Source: Amphirosellinia nigrospora (taxonomy: Eukaryota > Ascomycota > Sordariomycetes > Xylariales > Xylariaceae). Taken from it: DNA of 64,000 nucleotides. The stretch is from contig SCHM01000002.1 of the NCBI GenBank assembly GCA_004123355.1, positions 4,499,569 through 4,563,568 on the forward strand, in the 5' to 3' direction. Shown in pieces: positions 10,444-22,483 of this stretch. Positions within the stretch are counted from its first letter, which is position 1. Every line of letters begins with the position of its first letter. The notes below the pieces were generated by a model. The model was not told the origin of the DNA and made no database searches. It was given only the letters and a program-made list of their open reading frames with translations. The translations under genes were made by a program, and so were the position numbers.

Positions 10444-12937
10444 ATGGCTCTCGAGTGGTTGCGCGACTTTCGTGAGCAGCACCCAGAGCTATGCGAAACA
10501 TGGGCGACGCGATGGGCACTCGTCCGGCCGTATCTACCACCCGTCAACTTTATCACGCTGCACTATGTCTACTTCATCGTCACTGCCATCATCGGGGCAC
10601 TCGTCTTCTGGGGCTCCTCGGCCCCTCAATATAGCGTCGGCTGGTGGGATAGCCTATTTATGGTCATGTCCGCCTTGACGGCCTCGGGCCTCAACACGGT
10701 CAACGTCAGCCAGCTCACCACCTTCCAGCAGGTTCAGCTGTGCATCTTCATGATCATGGGCAGCCAGGTCATTGTTTCGTATATAACAATTGTGTTTCGC
10801 CAACGCATTTTTGAGAAACGATTTGAGGACATAGTAGAGATGGAGCGTGCAAAGAGGAAAGCTACCACCTCAAAGACAGGTGCTGTTGTCGGCATGACGG
10901 GCGCCATGATCGGGCTGCAGGTCATGTCGTCTTTTGGCAAATCGCAGGGCCGAAAGCAAGGGCAAAGCAGTAGACCGTGGTCTTCGAGGCGCAATAAGGA
11001 ACCCAACGTCCAACCTGCAAGCACCCCTGAGGGACCAGCAACTTTGTATTCCCAGGCACAGAATAATGCTGTAATGGGAATACTGGGAGGAGGCGAGCGA
11101 GGTCCGTCACAACAGCAACACATCGGGTTCCTTGAACCGATTCGCGAGGACAGGCCCCAGTCCGCGACGACGGGGCATTCCATTTACCAGACACACTCTC
11201 ACCAGACCGGAAATACTGCACGACAAAGGCCACAGACTATCGAGTCGAGGACTTCTGACGCTGGCTTCAATGTCCAGACATTCCTTAAGGAGCAAAAGGG
11301 CAACATTGGACGCAACGGGCAATTCTTCAACCTGTCCGAAGACCAGCGCGAGTACCTCGGCGGTGTAGAGTACCGGTCTCTGAAGTTCCTTTCGGCATTT
11401 GTCATTGTTTATTTTGTTCTGTGGCAGCTCTTCGGCGCCATTGCCCTGGGCGCCTGGATGTCTGTCTACGCCGTTGATGAGTCAGCCGTCAATGCCCAGA
11501 ATCCCTGGTGGGCGGGCATCTTCCTCGCCATCTCAGCCTACAATAATGCCGGCTTCACTCTCCTCGATGCAGGTTTCATACCCTTCCAGGGCTCCTACTT
11601 CCTACTCATCATCGTCACCATCCTCTCGCTCGCCGGCCCTGCTGCGTTTCCCGTTTTCATGCGCTTGTTGATCTGGACTATGTCGAAGGTGTTTCATTTC
11701 TTCACGCGAGACACGGAGGACTACACAATCTGGAAAGAAGGGTTTGATTTCATTCTCAGGTTCCCACGTCGCGTGTATACAAGTTTGTTTCCCTCGCGGG
11801 ACACGTGGTTATTTGTTGCCACATTTGGGGCTTTGTGCTGGCCGATTGGGTTCTGATTCTCGTGCTCACCATCGGCAATCCGACCATGGATGCCCTCCCG
11901 CTAGGACAGCGCGTATTCGACGCTCTATTCGAAGGATTCTGTGAGTTGGATCCCTGCCTGGCTATCTCAGAAACCCAACAACCTTTTCCTAACCTTTGAA
12001 TCACCACGCAGCGATTCCTTCGGGAGGCTACGCCATCGTCTCCCCTTCAGCCATGTACTTCGATGTCCACGTTCTCTGGCTGATAATCTTCTACACGGCG
12101 GCGTACCCGCACATCATCACCATGCGCAAGACAAACGTTTACGAAGAGCGCTCTCTGGGCATCTACGAAGGGGATCAGACCGAGATTGAGCAGCTCCACT
12201 CGGAGACAAGCAGCCTGTTCGATGTCGACGCTGATGCCGGGCGCAAGGACCATCTCGAGGCGGGCGCTACCTCCGCACTCAATGTCGATGGCCACGTTAA
12301 GGGAAGAAACTGGGACACAGCCTCACAGACGCTGTCCGCGAGATCCGGCAAGCGCCTCTATGCCGTGGGTCGTCGTGGCACGGTCTTTATAGGCCGACAG
12401 CTGCAGCGACGGATGACTGCCTTTCAAGGCGTCGGCGTCGCCCATGGAGCGGCACCCGGTCCAGCCATCAGGCCCCTCCGTCGCGCCGTCACCATGGACT
12501 TTGCACAAACTCCATCGGTGCACTCCCTGCAGAACCACACGCTGGCCGGGCCACCGAGCCTGGTATCGCAGCAAGTGCGTGGCCAGCTCAGCCACGATGT
12601 GTGGTGGGTTGCCTTGGCCTTGTTCCTCGTCACGCTCATCGAAACGAGACACTCCCTCAAGGATCCCGTAACATTCAGCGTGTTCAATATCCTCTTCGAG
12701 ATCGTCTCGGGCTACACGAATATCGGCATCAGTATTGGCCTGCCGGACCAAAGTTACAGTCTTACAGGGGGCATGTACACGGGCAGTAAAATCATTATGA
12801 TCCTCGTCATGTTGAGAGGAAGGCACAGGGGCTTGCCAGTTGCGCTGGATCGCGCTGTCAGACTGCCCGGGAAGCAGTTAGCAGAGCTTGAGGACGAGGA
12901 TGCTGAGATTAGGAGCATGTCCGCCTTCTCGCCCTAA
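10444..12937 (+). CDS. trk1: TRK-type potassium transporter, one frame break
   Basis: This plasma-membrane potassium uptake protein begins at the ATG of 10444 (MALEWLRDF), with LPPVNFITLHYVYFI as first membrane segment. Pore loops with the conserved glycine are SALTASGLNTV, SAYNNAGFTLLD, FSIPSGGYAIVS and SGYTNIGISIGLP. A long hydrophilic loop of about 200 residues lies between the first and second repeats, as in fungal TRK1. NVYEERSLGIYE is a fungal TRK signature. The frame breaks at the GGGG of 11827-11830; one more G gives FVLADWVLILVLTIGNP. One intron, 11941-12011 (GTGAGT to GCAG), joins in phase to exon 2 (12012-12937). Predicted length is about 800 residues, normal for the family. The third loop, IPSGGY, is unusual; TRK proteins normally have T-R-(S/T)-(A/S)-G-F there. 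Confidence 0.9.
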
Positions 12938-13054
12938 AATGTCATTTTCTAGTTCGTACAATATATGATAGACCTAATATATAACCATACATAAATACTT
13001 GTATATAAAGAAAAACGTCCCGTTAAATTTATTATTTATCTTGCTATCTCTTGA

Positions 13055-14210
13055 TTAATATATAAATGGCATCTTCATTAGGAGCTTTGCTGTTGTAAAT
13101 GAAGCCAATTGTGATATCAACTGTTGTATTTTAAATACTTGGGGCCGTGCTTGGAACCAACTCTGTATTGCTTGTAAAGTCGAGTCTTCAGCCGCCCACC
13201 GGCCCATCAGTACATCCGAACCTAACAGTTGTTGGTAAACCGTCTCGTCTTTAATCTGACCGAGTTCCTGTTTGAAACCAAGACAAGTCTCAATAAGGCC
13301 ACCAAAATTCACGTAGTATATGCGCAACCATTTCAGGCATGCCGGAGCGGCACGCACAGTTTAAAGGCGTCCCATCCCGATTTGCGACTCTAACCAGACG
13401 TGAACGTGTCATTGGCATCTGTTACCTCTGGTGGCAGCTGGAGTATCTTATTACGATACCAGCTACCTCTAGGTAAAATTGCGGCTACGTTTTCGGTCGC
13501 GTCTGCGTAGGGCAGGTCCACGACCATCTTACCCTTGTAAAGCGCATCGACAAGTGTCACACGGACCAGTTACAGGACCTAGCCACAAGACCTGGCCACA
13601 TAGAGTCCTGGAGTGTCACGGTATGCTCCGGAACAACCTCGGGTATAGTGGATATTGGGCGCGGGCCTATAACCACAACTATATATTGCTGAAATTAGAT
13701 CTTGTGCACTAACAATAAGTCAATATTAGAAGTACTAGCAGTGTAAACTGTGACATGGAGGCAGATTTCACTCCGATCGTTTTCGTGAGCTGAGACTTAG
13801 GCATTGGCAGAATAGCCTCGACCCCTCTCTAGGACAGTCGAGAATCATAGTATCAGAAGCCTGCGAGGAGGCAAAGGCCCTAGAAACTCGTCAAAAAATT
13901 AAAAGCATGGGCGAGGTTACATTCAAGTCAGGATTAGGAAACCAGAGCCCCTAGTGACCCTAAAGAGATTATTAGCTGCATCGAACTCCAATGCCCAAGC
14001 ACTTGAGCACAAGCCCTTGTCACAACCAGGATGACGACAATGTTGCTTTCCCTAGGTAGTATGGCAAGATGCAAAGGCGTTTAGTCTTCCATCGTTGCCC
14101 TTGTGGGGTCTGCCCCGGCATCTAGTAACTTTCGATCACAGATTTCTACGGTCGTAGACGCTGGATATAGCAACATCGATGGTCTTCAACCCTAACATTT
14201 TCATCTTTAT
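13055..14210 (-). pseudogene. Ankyrin-repeat protein relic
   Basis: Reading leftward, an ankyrin unit is visible at about 14130-14050 (KLLDAGADPTRATMED, an in-frame TAA, then TPLHLAIL). A second lies near 13400-13320 (VRVANRDGTPLNCACRSG, then MPEMVAHILREF), followed in another frame by a 70-codon tail (FKQELGQIKDETVYQQLLG, WFQARPQVFKIQQLI) ending at 13055. Between them is an open stretch with VDALYKGKMVVDLPYAD. The stop in the first repeat fits a C-to-T change, and at least two frame breaks separate the parts. Ankyrin proteins of this kind often accompany HET and NLR-like genes in fungi, but no partner domain can be seen here. Confidence 0.65.
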
Positions 14211-14307
14211 AAACTAATCGTGGTGTCGTTGAAGACTTCAAAGAATCAACTTGTAATTTTGAAGAGCATAAAATGTGTAATAGCGTAAGATTTGTTGTCA
14301 GGGACGT

Positions 14308-14420
14308 CGCAGGGGTAGGGCGTAGGCATCTGTTGTTGCACGGAGAACCAGTGAAGCCCTATCTGTGGACTCTATATGACTACATGATGATATACAGTGA
14401 GTCTCTTGCCCTGGTCTACT
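14308..14420 (-). pseudogene. Degenerate fragment matching the ATP-grasp relic at 52 kb
   Basis: About 113 bases here align by eye to 52061-52175 in the same orientation, starting CGCAGGGGTAGGGCGTAGGC against CGCAAGGGTAGGGTGTAAAA and sharing the block CATCTGTTGTTGCAC. At 52 kb this lies inside the ATP-grasp relic, so this is probably the only surviving piece of a second copy. No frame is open across it. Confidence 0.55.
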
Positions 14421-15091
14421 CCGTGTGTCTAGACCCCGATTCCCTAGCACTTGTACAGTTTTACCTTAGATCTAAACCCAACAACAAGAGTTGCTCCTAT
14501 AGCCCAATGAGCCGCCGTGATTGAAGGAACGTACGGCTAGTTGGTACAGAATATCACCCAAGCATCTAAACGATATACAAAACCTTGATATGTATACCAT
14601 TCTTTAGCCGCAGCTGAACTCGCCAAATCTTCCCTTTCCTAGATCCGGTTGATAAGATGATTGGGTGCGCTGAGGTATGCCAAGGTACTTAGCGAACGTA
14701 GTCTAGACCTATTTTAGTAACGAACAATAGCTATGCTAGTAATATTTCTCGAGAGACAAGGTTTAGCTTCATATGGAATTAGGACTTCTTATACCTTGCC
14801 AAGCATTTTAGCGTATGTCGTACTGTGTAGTCTTTCACGAGCTTCTTCTTTTGTCCAGCCTGGGACTACAGGACGTGGATGGCAAGGAATCGAGCTAGGA
14901 TGTCTTGATGAGGAGTATCTGACTTACTATGCGCTCGGAGTCCGAGGATAAGAAAAAACTTGATTAGCGATCACGAGTAGCATAGAGGGAATCTATATAT
15001 TTGTGGCTTCTTCACGATAGTAGCACATTTCAACTCTTGTTATAACTCGGCAGCCACCAATAGTTAGCCAATAAAGAGAGTGCGCTGATAA
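14421..15091. other. Intergenic stretch upstream of the lectin gene
   Basis: No supported gene; a 72-codon frame at 14733 has no features. The bases just before 15092 should contain the lectin promoter. Confidence 0.4.
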
Positions 15092-15955
15092 ATGGCTACC
15101 CTATCTCGTTTCATCACCGTCCTTACCCTGGGCGCATTTACCAACGCCGCCCCTTCTTCTGCACCTGCTGCCAATACAGTCTCATTGCAACGGAGAGATG
15201 GCGTAAACGGTGATATTGCCCAGTTCAGTCTTGGCTGGAGTACGTGCGCTGGAACCGTCGCTACCCTGTCCAGCGGCAGTCACCTCGAGTTTCAGTCTGA
15301 TGGGAACTTAAAACTGTACTTCAGCGGTGGTGTCTCTTTCGACACTGGGTTTTCGGACCCTAGCCTGCCCTGTACAGACTCCTGCAACTGTCGGCTGATT
15401 TTCCAGGGAGACGGGAACCTAGTAACGGTAAGTGAAAGTAGTCTGGGAAAAGCTACCTTATAGGCGCATCAAAGCAGATGTGAGTGTTGAGTTAATGGCA
15501 ATAACAGTACATCAACTATGGCCAACCTAATCAAGTCGTCGGATGGAACTCCGGAACTGCTGGTGTCAATCCCAAGACAGGATCAACGGCGAGTTACTTT
15601 GAAGTCTTCGGTAACAAGGTTGCTATTAATAACTTCCCCTTCGTCGCGGTTGTCGACTCAAAGGGTTATGGGCTATACACTACAGGTAAGTTCAGTTTCA
15701 CTATTCCATTTCAATATAAACCTATAACATGAACAATATAACAATATAAATGGTCATAGTGTTACCCTGAGATTCTCTTTTTGTACCATGTTCACTGTCA
15801 AATTATGAAATGATCTAGTCACATGCTATCATTGCCTAACAGCGGCGCTAATCAACAGCTCTACAGAACTCGACGCAATCCCTGGGACTGGATCTACGGC
15901 ATGGTGTCCCGGCAGAACGTTGGCGCAGTGCGGGCTTCCGGTTGGGTTTCCTTAA
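15092..15955 (+). CDS. Secreted bulb-type (B-lectin) domain protein
   Basis: Three exons, 15092-15427, 15508-15685 and 15843-15955, join in frame with GTAAGT donors, giving about 208 residues. The first 20 residues form a signal peptide (ATLSRFITVLTLGAFTNAAP) and a QRRDG just after could be a Kex2-like processing site. The B-lectin fold shows as FQSDGNLKLY and FQGDGNLVTY, close to the QxDxNxVxY mannose-site pattern, and a cysteine pair set (LPCTDSCNC) lies between them. The tail ends ALINSSTELDAIPGTGSTAW and CGLPVGFP. Proteins of this kind bind mannose-type sugars outside the cell. The gene is intact; the sugar specificity is unknown. Confidence 0.8.
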
Positions 15956-16872
15956 GTTACCCCTGAAAATCGAGATGAAATGTGTTCTCGAGAGGACACT
16001 GCGGTAGTTTAGGGATGGGTCTGAGGAAGACACAACTAAAATATGTTTAGAATCCTCTTATTTTCTAGGTTCCCAAGCAGGGAGATTTCATAATCATAGA
16101 AAGGCAGCTGACGAAAGGTCTGTCCTGGGTACATCATTCAGCTGGAACAAAATATAAGGACCCTGGGATTTCCCGAATACTACAATGCCTCAACTGGACA
16201 CCCCGTGCAACTCCATGAGTCGAGAGATTCCCCCAGTCTAAGACTAAGTGACTTTTGAGTAGATATGCCCTAGTCATAGTCTATTTCATGGACGACGATC
16301 AATCAGACTAGATAAACTGCTTATACTAACGCAACCTTTGTGGAAGAAAGCTATCACACCTTGGTTGGTCTCAGACGTGATAGCGTGAATATTTAAACCA
16401 CCAATGCTCAACATCATAAAGACTGACGAATAGTTATCAAGCTGGCACTACCTGGTTGCCCAAACTCGTTTCAGGCAATAAGTAATCGTACAGCAGCTTC
16501 CTCAGAAAAGCTAGAGCCTTGAATTTCGGGGGCGTCGTAGAAGAGGTATCAGTTAGAAGGGGGCCCGAAGTCTATGCGACCCTATCGTACAATTACTACT
16601 TCCATGGATTCTTCTTTACTACTTCGCAAGCTCCTGTGGTCATATGACGGCTAGGCACAAAGCTAGGAGATAACATGAACGTTCTACTTGGGGAGGCCAA
16701 CCTTAATTATAGTTGTACCTTTATCGGGGAACCTCTTCTTTACGGATTCATGCAAGGGGTAGGAGTTGAAAAAGCATCGGGTCGGGCAGCCAACCCTATA
16801 TATAACTGAGCTACTGTAACTGGTTAGGATTATCATCGAGGGCTATTTTGTGCAGTTCTGTTCAACGTACAT
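15956..16872. other. Gene-free stretch
   Basis: Convergent 3' ends of the lectin and aldo/keto reductase genes lie on either side. I see no frame, repeat or RNA gene worth naming in between. Confidence 0.4.
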
Positions 16873-17939
16873 CTATTTTGGTGGCAATTTTGAAGGCTTG
16901 ATCTCGAAATCACCACCGCCCATCTCATCAACCTTCCGACCGATTTCTACAATTTCATCGACAACAACCTGAGGAAGGGGGCCTTTACGAATATGGCCCA
17001 TATTCGCTAGCAACTGTTCCGGCTTTGAGGCACCCAGAATAATACCATCCTTTTCATTCAGGACTGAATGGTACGCGACCCAACGCAAAGCAGCCTCAGC
17101 GGGCTTGATACCAAGGGCTCAATAACTTTGATGAGGCCACGAATCGCTTCATGGAACTCGGGGTGGTCGTACATACGAGTGAAGTGCGCACCATAGGAGC
17201 TGCCTAGCCTGGTTCCGGCCGCATTACCTGTCGTAAGATTGCCCGTGAGAAACCCGGCCCCGAGCGGCGAGTAAGCATTGAATGTCATATTGTACTTTCG
17301 AAGTAGCGGAATTAGCTCTTTTTCGGGACCGCGGCAGATCAAGTTGTATTGTCCTTGGTATACAGAAGGCGGCCGGTACCCTTTCTCCGTGCAAATTTCA
17401 AGGAATCGCTCAAGCATATTGACAGGGAAATTAGAGACACCATACTAGGCACAGTGGTTGTATCAGCACAATAAAATGATGTAGTTTTGGTTTGAAAGGT
17501 TACATAGACTTACTTGCGCGCAATGGCCCAACATTAGCTGCTCGCTTAGGGCTTCAGCCTGTTCCTCCAGCGGTGTTACTTCATCAGGACAGTGGGCATA
17601 TAGAATACCAATCTTGTCAATATTCAGCTGCTTTAAGCTGCTAGCAACACTCCTGCGGACTGCTTCTCTACTCAGAGTTCCGTCGCTGCTTTGGCCTGCA
17701 AATAGAACCTTAGTATTAATAGTAAACCCTTTGTCGGAAGCGTGTACGGCTCCGAGCATGCGTTCAGAACCGCCATGGTTATCCGGAGGATACCGGGCTG
17801 CCGTATCGATCTGCGATATTCCTGTGCTACGGACCGAGTCCAAAAACCGGGAGGCAAAGTCTGGGTCCTGAAGTGTCGGCACATGAGACGAGCCGAAAGT
17901 CGTGGTTCCGTAGAAGATGATAGGACACTTGGTCGCCAT
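16873..17939 (-). CDS. Aldo/keto reductase (AKR7-like), one frame break
   Basis: NADPH-dependent carbonyl reductases of this type reduce aldehydes and ketones on a TIM barrel. Exon 1 (17939-17514) holds the start MATKCPIIFYGTTTFG and the catalytic set: Asp in QIDTA, Tyr in ARYPP, Lys in INTKV and His in LYAHCPD. An intron (GTAAGT to CTAG) leads at 17444 to YGVSNFPVNMLERFL, VYQGQYNLICR and FNAYSPLGAGFLTGNL. After KVIEPL the frame breaks; one more base at the pair 17111-17112 restores IKPAEAALRWVAYHS and the cofactor-binding GIILGASKPEQL. It ends FEIKPSKLPPK. Length would be about 330 residues, normal for the family. The resemblance is to aflatoxin-aldehyde reductase types, but the substrate is unknown. 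Confidence 0.85.
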
Positions 17940-18326
17940 GGTGTAAGGGGGGATAGCGAAGCAATAAAGTTGTAACTGTAATTGGATGGGTTTCAGTAAT
18001 CCTGGGGCGTTAATGGGAAGTTTAGTGTTTTTATAATACGGCCTCGGATGATCCGCGGAAATTCCGAACCTTCCTAGTTCTATTCTCAACACGGCTATGG
18101 TCCGTCTAAGATGCGCAAGAGTTTCGCACGTATGGCACGGCATTCAGCATTAGGTGTAAAGCCTAGGGCGCAAAAGCGTCTGTCGCCATGGCATATGGTA
18201 GATGCTCCTGACCCTGAAGCCAGTATCAATGCAGAAGCGGAGGATTGCGAGGAGTCGAGAACTGATTGAATTGGCGGCATTGGCCAGAACCGACATTCAC
18301 GACTGCGAAGCAGCCGTCTACGGGCT

Positions 18327-19310
18327 TCAAATTGCATCGAAATGGGCCTCGCGAACCTTTTGCTTACATGTAGTGGAGTTGGTAGGAACTTGGTTCAAGA
18401 GATATGTACAGACCATCGTCGCCTTCGAAACGTTGTTATACTCTACCCCACCAACCCAAATGCACGCAATGTTTCGCATATTCGCAATGTCTCCCACCGG
18501 ATTTGTCTACAACGGATTTAAATTGAACTACGTCAGCCCTCAGGCCTGAAAGGGTCGAGTCCCTGTCGCCTAGGCTGTGATATTGATTGAGTAGCACCGT
18601 CGCAGCTCGTATGGCTGTCGCCGCAGTGTATCCGGCTTCGACTGAGTTATCAAGCTCACAATGTAGTGTCAGGCCAAAGGGAATGGCAAAGGGGCCCTGA
18701 GCACCGACTGCGTCAGTGCCAGCGAGCACGGGAACACCAGCTTTCCGGAGAGCGACAACGTTCTGCACGATGATATCGTACAAGACAGCTTTCCTGTCAT
18801 TGGATTACCCACCCTGGGTTAACTCTCCAGTAGTGCCGGGCTTCCAAAACCAATCCGCCAGATTTTCATGGTAGCCGTGACGAACTGGCCATCAGTGGAT
18901 AGGCGACCGAGAACGTGCAGGTCGATTTTTCTGTTAGCAGGAGTGTGCTGTATGCCACCGACTCCAGAGAGATACGCCTTAGGTAGTTGTACGACCGAAC
19001 ATCAGCGGCGTGGCTCACGGCGTATATGCCGAAGGCGTGAGCTTGTTCTATGATCGCCTTCTGGGCAGCCAGGTCTAGCCCGTTTGCGGCCACGTTGCCG
19101 ACGGTCTCGGTGTGATCATCATCTAGTTGAAAGAGCAAGTTGTCGACGAGATTCATGCTTTTGGCGTGATTGCGACTTGGTCCCGTTGCTGGGACTCCCA
19201 CTGAAAACCACGTTGCGCAAGGGAGCGCACTGGGCGTAGTTGCAACAAGCCATGTTCATAACACCAGTTGCGCCGCAGGAGGTGGCGTTAGCGAACCCGT
19301 GATCAAAGAT
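18327..19310 (-). pseudogene. Amidohydrolase relic, 5' truncated with frame breaks
   Basis: Metal-dependent amidohydrolase sequence is spread over several frames: FANATSCGATGVMNMAC and NYAQCAPLRNVV near 19300-19215; VGVPATGPSRNHAKSMNL and LDLAAQKAIIEQAHAFGIYA then VSHAADV (likely metal-binding His) at 19200-18980; GVGGIQHTPANRKIDLHVLG near 18970-18900; and LRKAGVPVLAGTDAVG with the family's metal-site Asp at 18760-18700. It closes with AATVLLNQYHSLGDR, LSGLRADVVQFKS and, in a shifted frame, IWVGGVEYNNVSKA. At least four frame changes are needed. The usual N-terminal DAHxH metal motif is not visible upstream, so the 5' end appears lost. With this many breaks it is probably a true pseudogene. 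Confidence 0.7.
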
Positions 19311-20191
19311 GTGTCATGAGGCAAGAGACTTACCTGGCAAGGAAAAAGTATCGATAGCATACTTCTTACATCATGGCGACTGCAATAAATGGTGTGTGTG
19401 ACTCTCAATAAAACTACCTGAGCAGTGTCAGTCGTGATTGTGTAGCCCCCCCCCCCCCAAAGAAACCCAGACGAACAATGCCACAATTGGACAACAGGGC
19501 TCCAAGGGTGTTGCGAAATCGACGTGTCAGCAAACAGTACACTTCGAATACACAGAAACAATCCTGTATGATTGGATACACACTAAGGTCGCTCTGACTG
19601 TCCCTTGCATCTCGCCCGTAACGATTAATCTCACGATCGGCACAAGTCAGTCGCACCCTCATATGATTGGTTAGGAATCTCGCCTCCTTCCCGATACTTA
19701 TGTACATAATCCCAACCACTCCCGAATGGATGTCCCTTTACTCCTCCATCCTCTCCCACTAGCCTAATGTTCTAAATCTTAATATGCCGAACGTCGATGC
19801 GACATAACGTGATTCACAACCGATTTCTTCGAGCAGGAAACGAATGGACACCCCCCTCGACACAACCAAGTTTTAGTTCTTGATACAACACTAAAATATC
19901 TCCATACTATTTGTGAGTCTAAGTTTTCGAAGAAATATCAACATTAGAATAATACCTATTTCTTCGACGATGCCGTCACACTAAAAATAGCGATCACGGC
20001 TGCGATATCAGCGGTAGAATCAGAATTACCCACGCAAACTGATCAAATTTATTGATCTAGGCTGAGCCCAAAGACAAGTATCTAAAGAGTTAGCTCTAGC
20101 ACTAATTCTTGCGCCATATTCGGGCAAGAAAACTCATTCTTCACTATTCATTGTCAGATCAATACAGCACCGAGCTACCAGCCTTTTCAAT
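19311..20191. other. Gene-free stretch with a C13 run
   Basis: A run of 13 cytosines at 19446-19458 is the longest G/C homopolymer I see in the window. No supported gene. The right end should hold the promoter of the gene at 20192. Confidence 0.45.
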
Positions 20192-21430
20192 ATGGAAAAA
20201 CAACGCAAGTCTCAGCTAGACATTGCCCGGGTGCAAAATACTATCAATTTGATTCGATCAATACCGACGATCAAATCAAGCCAAGTCACAAATTTGGTCA
20301 GAAAGCTTACTCCCGAGCAATACGAAAAAGTCCTCAGAGCCCTAGAAGACCCTGAAGATCATCGATTGTCATCTGAGTTGAAAGAAAAGTTACGGTGAGG
20401 TGTAAGGAGCCTAAATTTCGTCAATAGCGCTTACCTATTGTAATAGATTTGACTATACAAGCCAAACAGGGCGGTTCGAGATCCGATTGCGTACCATTAT
20501 ACAGGGCGGCCTGGTGAGCTCGCTGGCAGAAGAAATATTTGAATGGCGGAGAGGACTCAAGCATTCGAATGACAATAGGATCTCCGATGCTGCTAAGTCC
20601 ATCCGATTAATTGCCGGATGGAATCTTCGGCTTGCTTCTTCAAGGGGAGTTAGGGATGCAAAGTCCCCAGACTGGGCAATCATGCATAAATGCAGCCACC
20701 GATGTCCCAACCCAACTCTAGTATTTGAGATTTCATGGTCTGAGACTAAAGAAGATTTGCGAAAAAAGGCTGATACGTATAGTAAGTAGTTCTTTTGGTC
20801 CCTCTGAGCTGCCACCACCCCAGCAGATTTGCATTTTATAGTTGAAGTATCAGATCCTAAGTTCAAGCAGTACGTTGTTCCAACGGCGAAATCCGAACTG
20901 TTGTTGCCGTATGCATGAATGAGATGTTCAAGGCGGAACAGAAAAATGAAAGGAGATTAGAGAGAATGTTTCGTGAGGGCGATGTTGATATTAACGGACC
21001 TTACGCTTATTGGGAAGATGGAAATAACCAAACAGGAAGTGCTTCAATTCTAGTCTGGCGAGCAATAAGACAAAGAGACGGGACGGTCCAAACTGGGAAT
21101 GTCGAGGAAAAGGTATGGGCCTTGAGGACGTTCTAGGTGAAGCCGAGATACTAATCTATAAAATAGATCTTTCGGGATACAGAGGGCAGCGCCATCCAGT
21201 CGGCTTCACTGCAACTTTGCCTACAAGATTTTATTTGTGCAAAAATTGTGGACTCACCGAGCATGGATGACAAGTTAAAGGCACCCTTCCTCGAAATCTC
21301 ACCAGCAAATCTCTGTGGTCAAATTCAAACCTATCTCGATGAATACCGACGGAGACGTTCTGAAGAGGTAAAGGACAACTCAGATAATCAAAATGCAAAG
21401 ACAGGAGAGGAAAAAGAGAAGAACGAATAA
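20192..21430 (+). CDS. Four-exon protein with possible PD-(D/E)XK (Uma2-like) nuclease fold
   Basis: Exons 20192-20394, 20447-20781, 20871-21112 and 21167-21430 join in frame with no breaks, giving about 347 residues. An N-terminal helical part (ALEDPEDHRLSSELKEKLR) precedes a core containing AGWNLRLASS, RDAKSPDWAIMH, PNPTLVFEISWSETKEDLRK and NGEIRTVVAVCMNEM. The order Asp, then ...VFEISWS... and a following Lys/Arg resembles fungal proteins with a Uma2-type restriction-endonuclease fold, a resemblance I recognise but cannot test here. A C-terminal tail (YLDEYRRRRSEEVKD then KTGEEKEKNE) is charged and probably disordered. No signal peptide. The cellular role is unknown and nuclease activity is not shown. 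Confidence 0.65.
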
Positions 21431-22483
21431 CGATTATGGAAGGTCATGGAAACATGGATCCGACAAGCCAGCGATCCGACATTTGAGAATGGGGGAGTTT
21501 TAGGCCGCGTAGTCAAATACTTTGGGTGGTTTTCTGCTAGAATCAGGAGCAAGCTATAGTAAAATATGGCTTCGATAAGTATGGTGAATGCCGTGGTCTC
21601 GGGTCGATTCAAGGCGTTGCATAGATACTTGCCTATGACAATAAAAATAGAATGTTCAAGTCGGCGGCCAAAGCACCGATACGATGATACTGTTGCGGAG
21701 ATGTGGAGTCTATATACTGTTGTGGCTACACGGCAATGACGACGTATTATTGATTTTGTTATTGCGTTGGATCATTATCAGTCCTGCTTTGTTTTCGGCT
21801 TGAAGCAACAACGTACACTGGATGGTGTGGAGAAGAGGTCCACAGCGACTAGTAGGGACACCATCTAGCTTAGCACCAGAACTACTGGGGAGATAGACAT
21901 GTACCTGTATTATACCTTATAAAAGTAGGTACTTAGTAGGTAGGCACTTAGGTTACCTACTAGGTAGGAAGTGTAGGAAATGACGTTGTATGCACAGAAT
22001 GCCACAATAGGGAATCACTCTGGACCACCCTTCGAGGCATGGGAATTACGGTCGGCGATGTCTAGTAATAATATTGCCGTAAGTACGAATGGCCAAGATG
22101 TGCTCCCCCAGCTTGAATATCAAAGAAGATCCTCAGCGCGGTAACTAAATCGATCAGCGGGGCAGGACACATACATTGCATTAGGTAGTGGGGTTTTAGG
22201 ACCTCAGGGAGCCGACATCGCGAAGGGGGACGCAGATGCGCCTGTCGTCGACGCCCTTTCACTCCCCAGCTTAGAAATTGTCTCCTCACACTCGGAATGC
22301 CGATCTGCCGAGGACTGCTGCTGTAAGAACGACGAACGCTGTTAAAGGCCACTTCCAAGCCATTCATTAACACTACATCCAATCGCGAAAAAACTACTAC
22401 CAGGTAAGGACACTACGCAACCTATCGAGGCGCGGGACTCTCATTTACACACGCATTCAGTATCGCCTCAACGTACGTCCACA
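21431..22483. other. Gene-free stretch with short TAGGTA repeats
   Basis: Interspersed TAGGTA and CCTACTAGGTAGG units lie at 21920-21975. They are a common kind of simple repeat in fungal intergenic DNA. No supported gene; a 106-codon leftward frame at 22062-22382 has no recognisable features. Confidence 0.4.

Noticed and set aside
19446-19458. C13 run as a phase-variable switch
   Set aside because: It is in non-coding sequence with no gene start close by; length variation there would have no visible effect.
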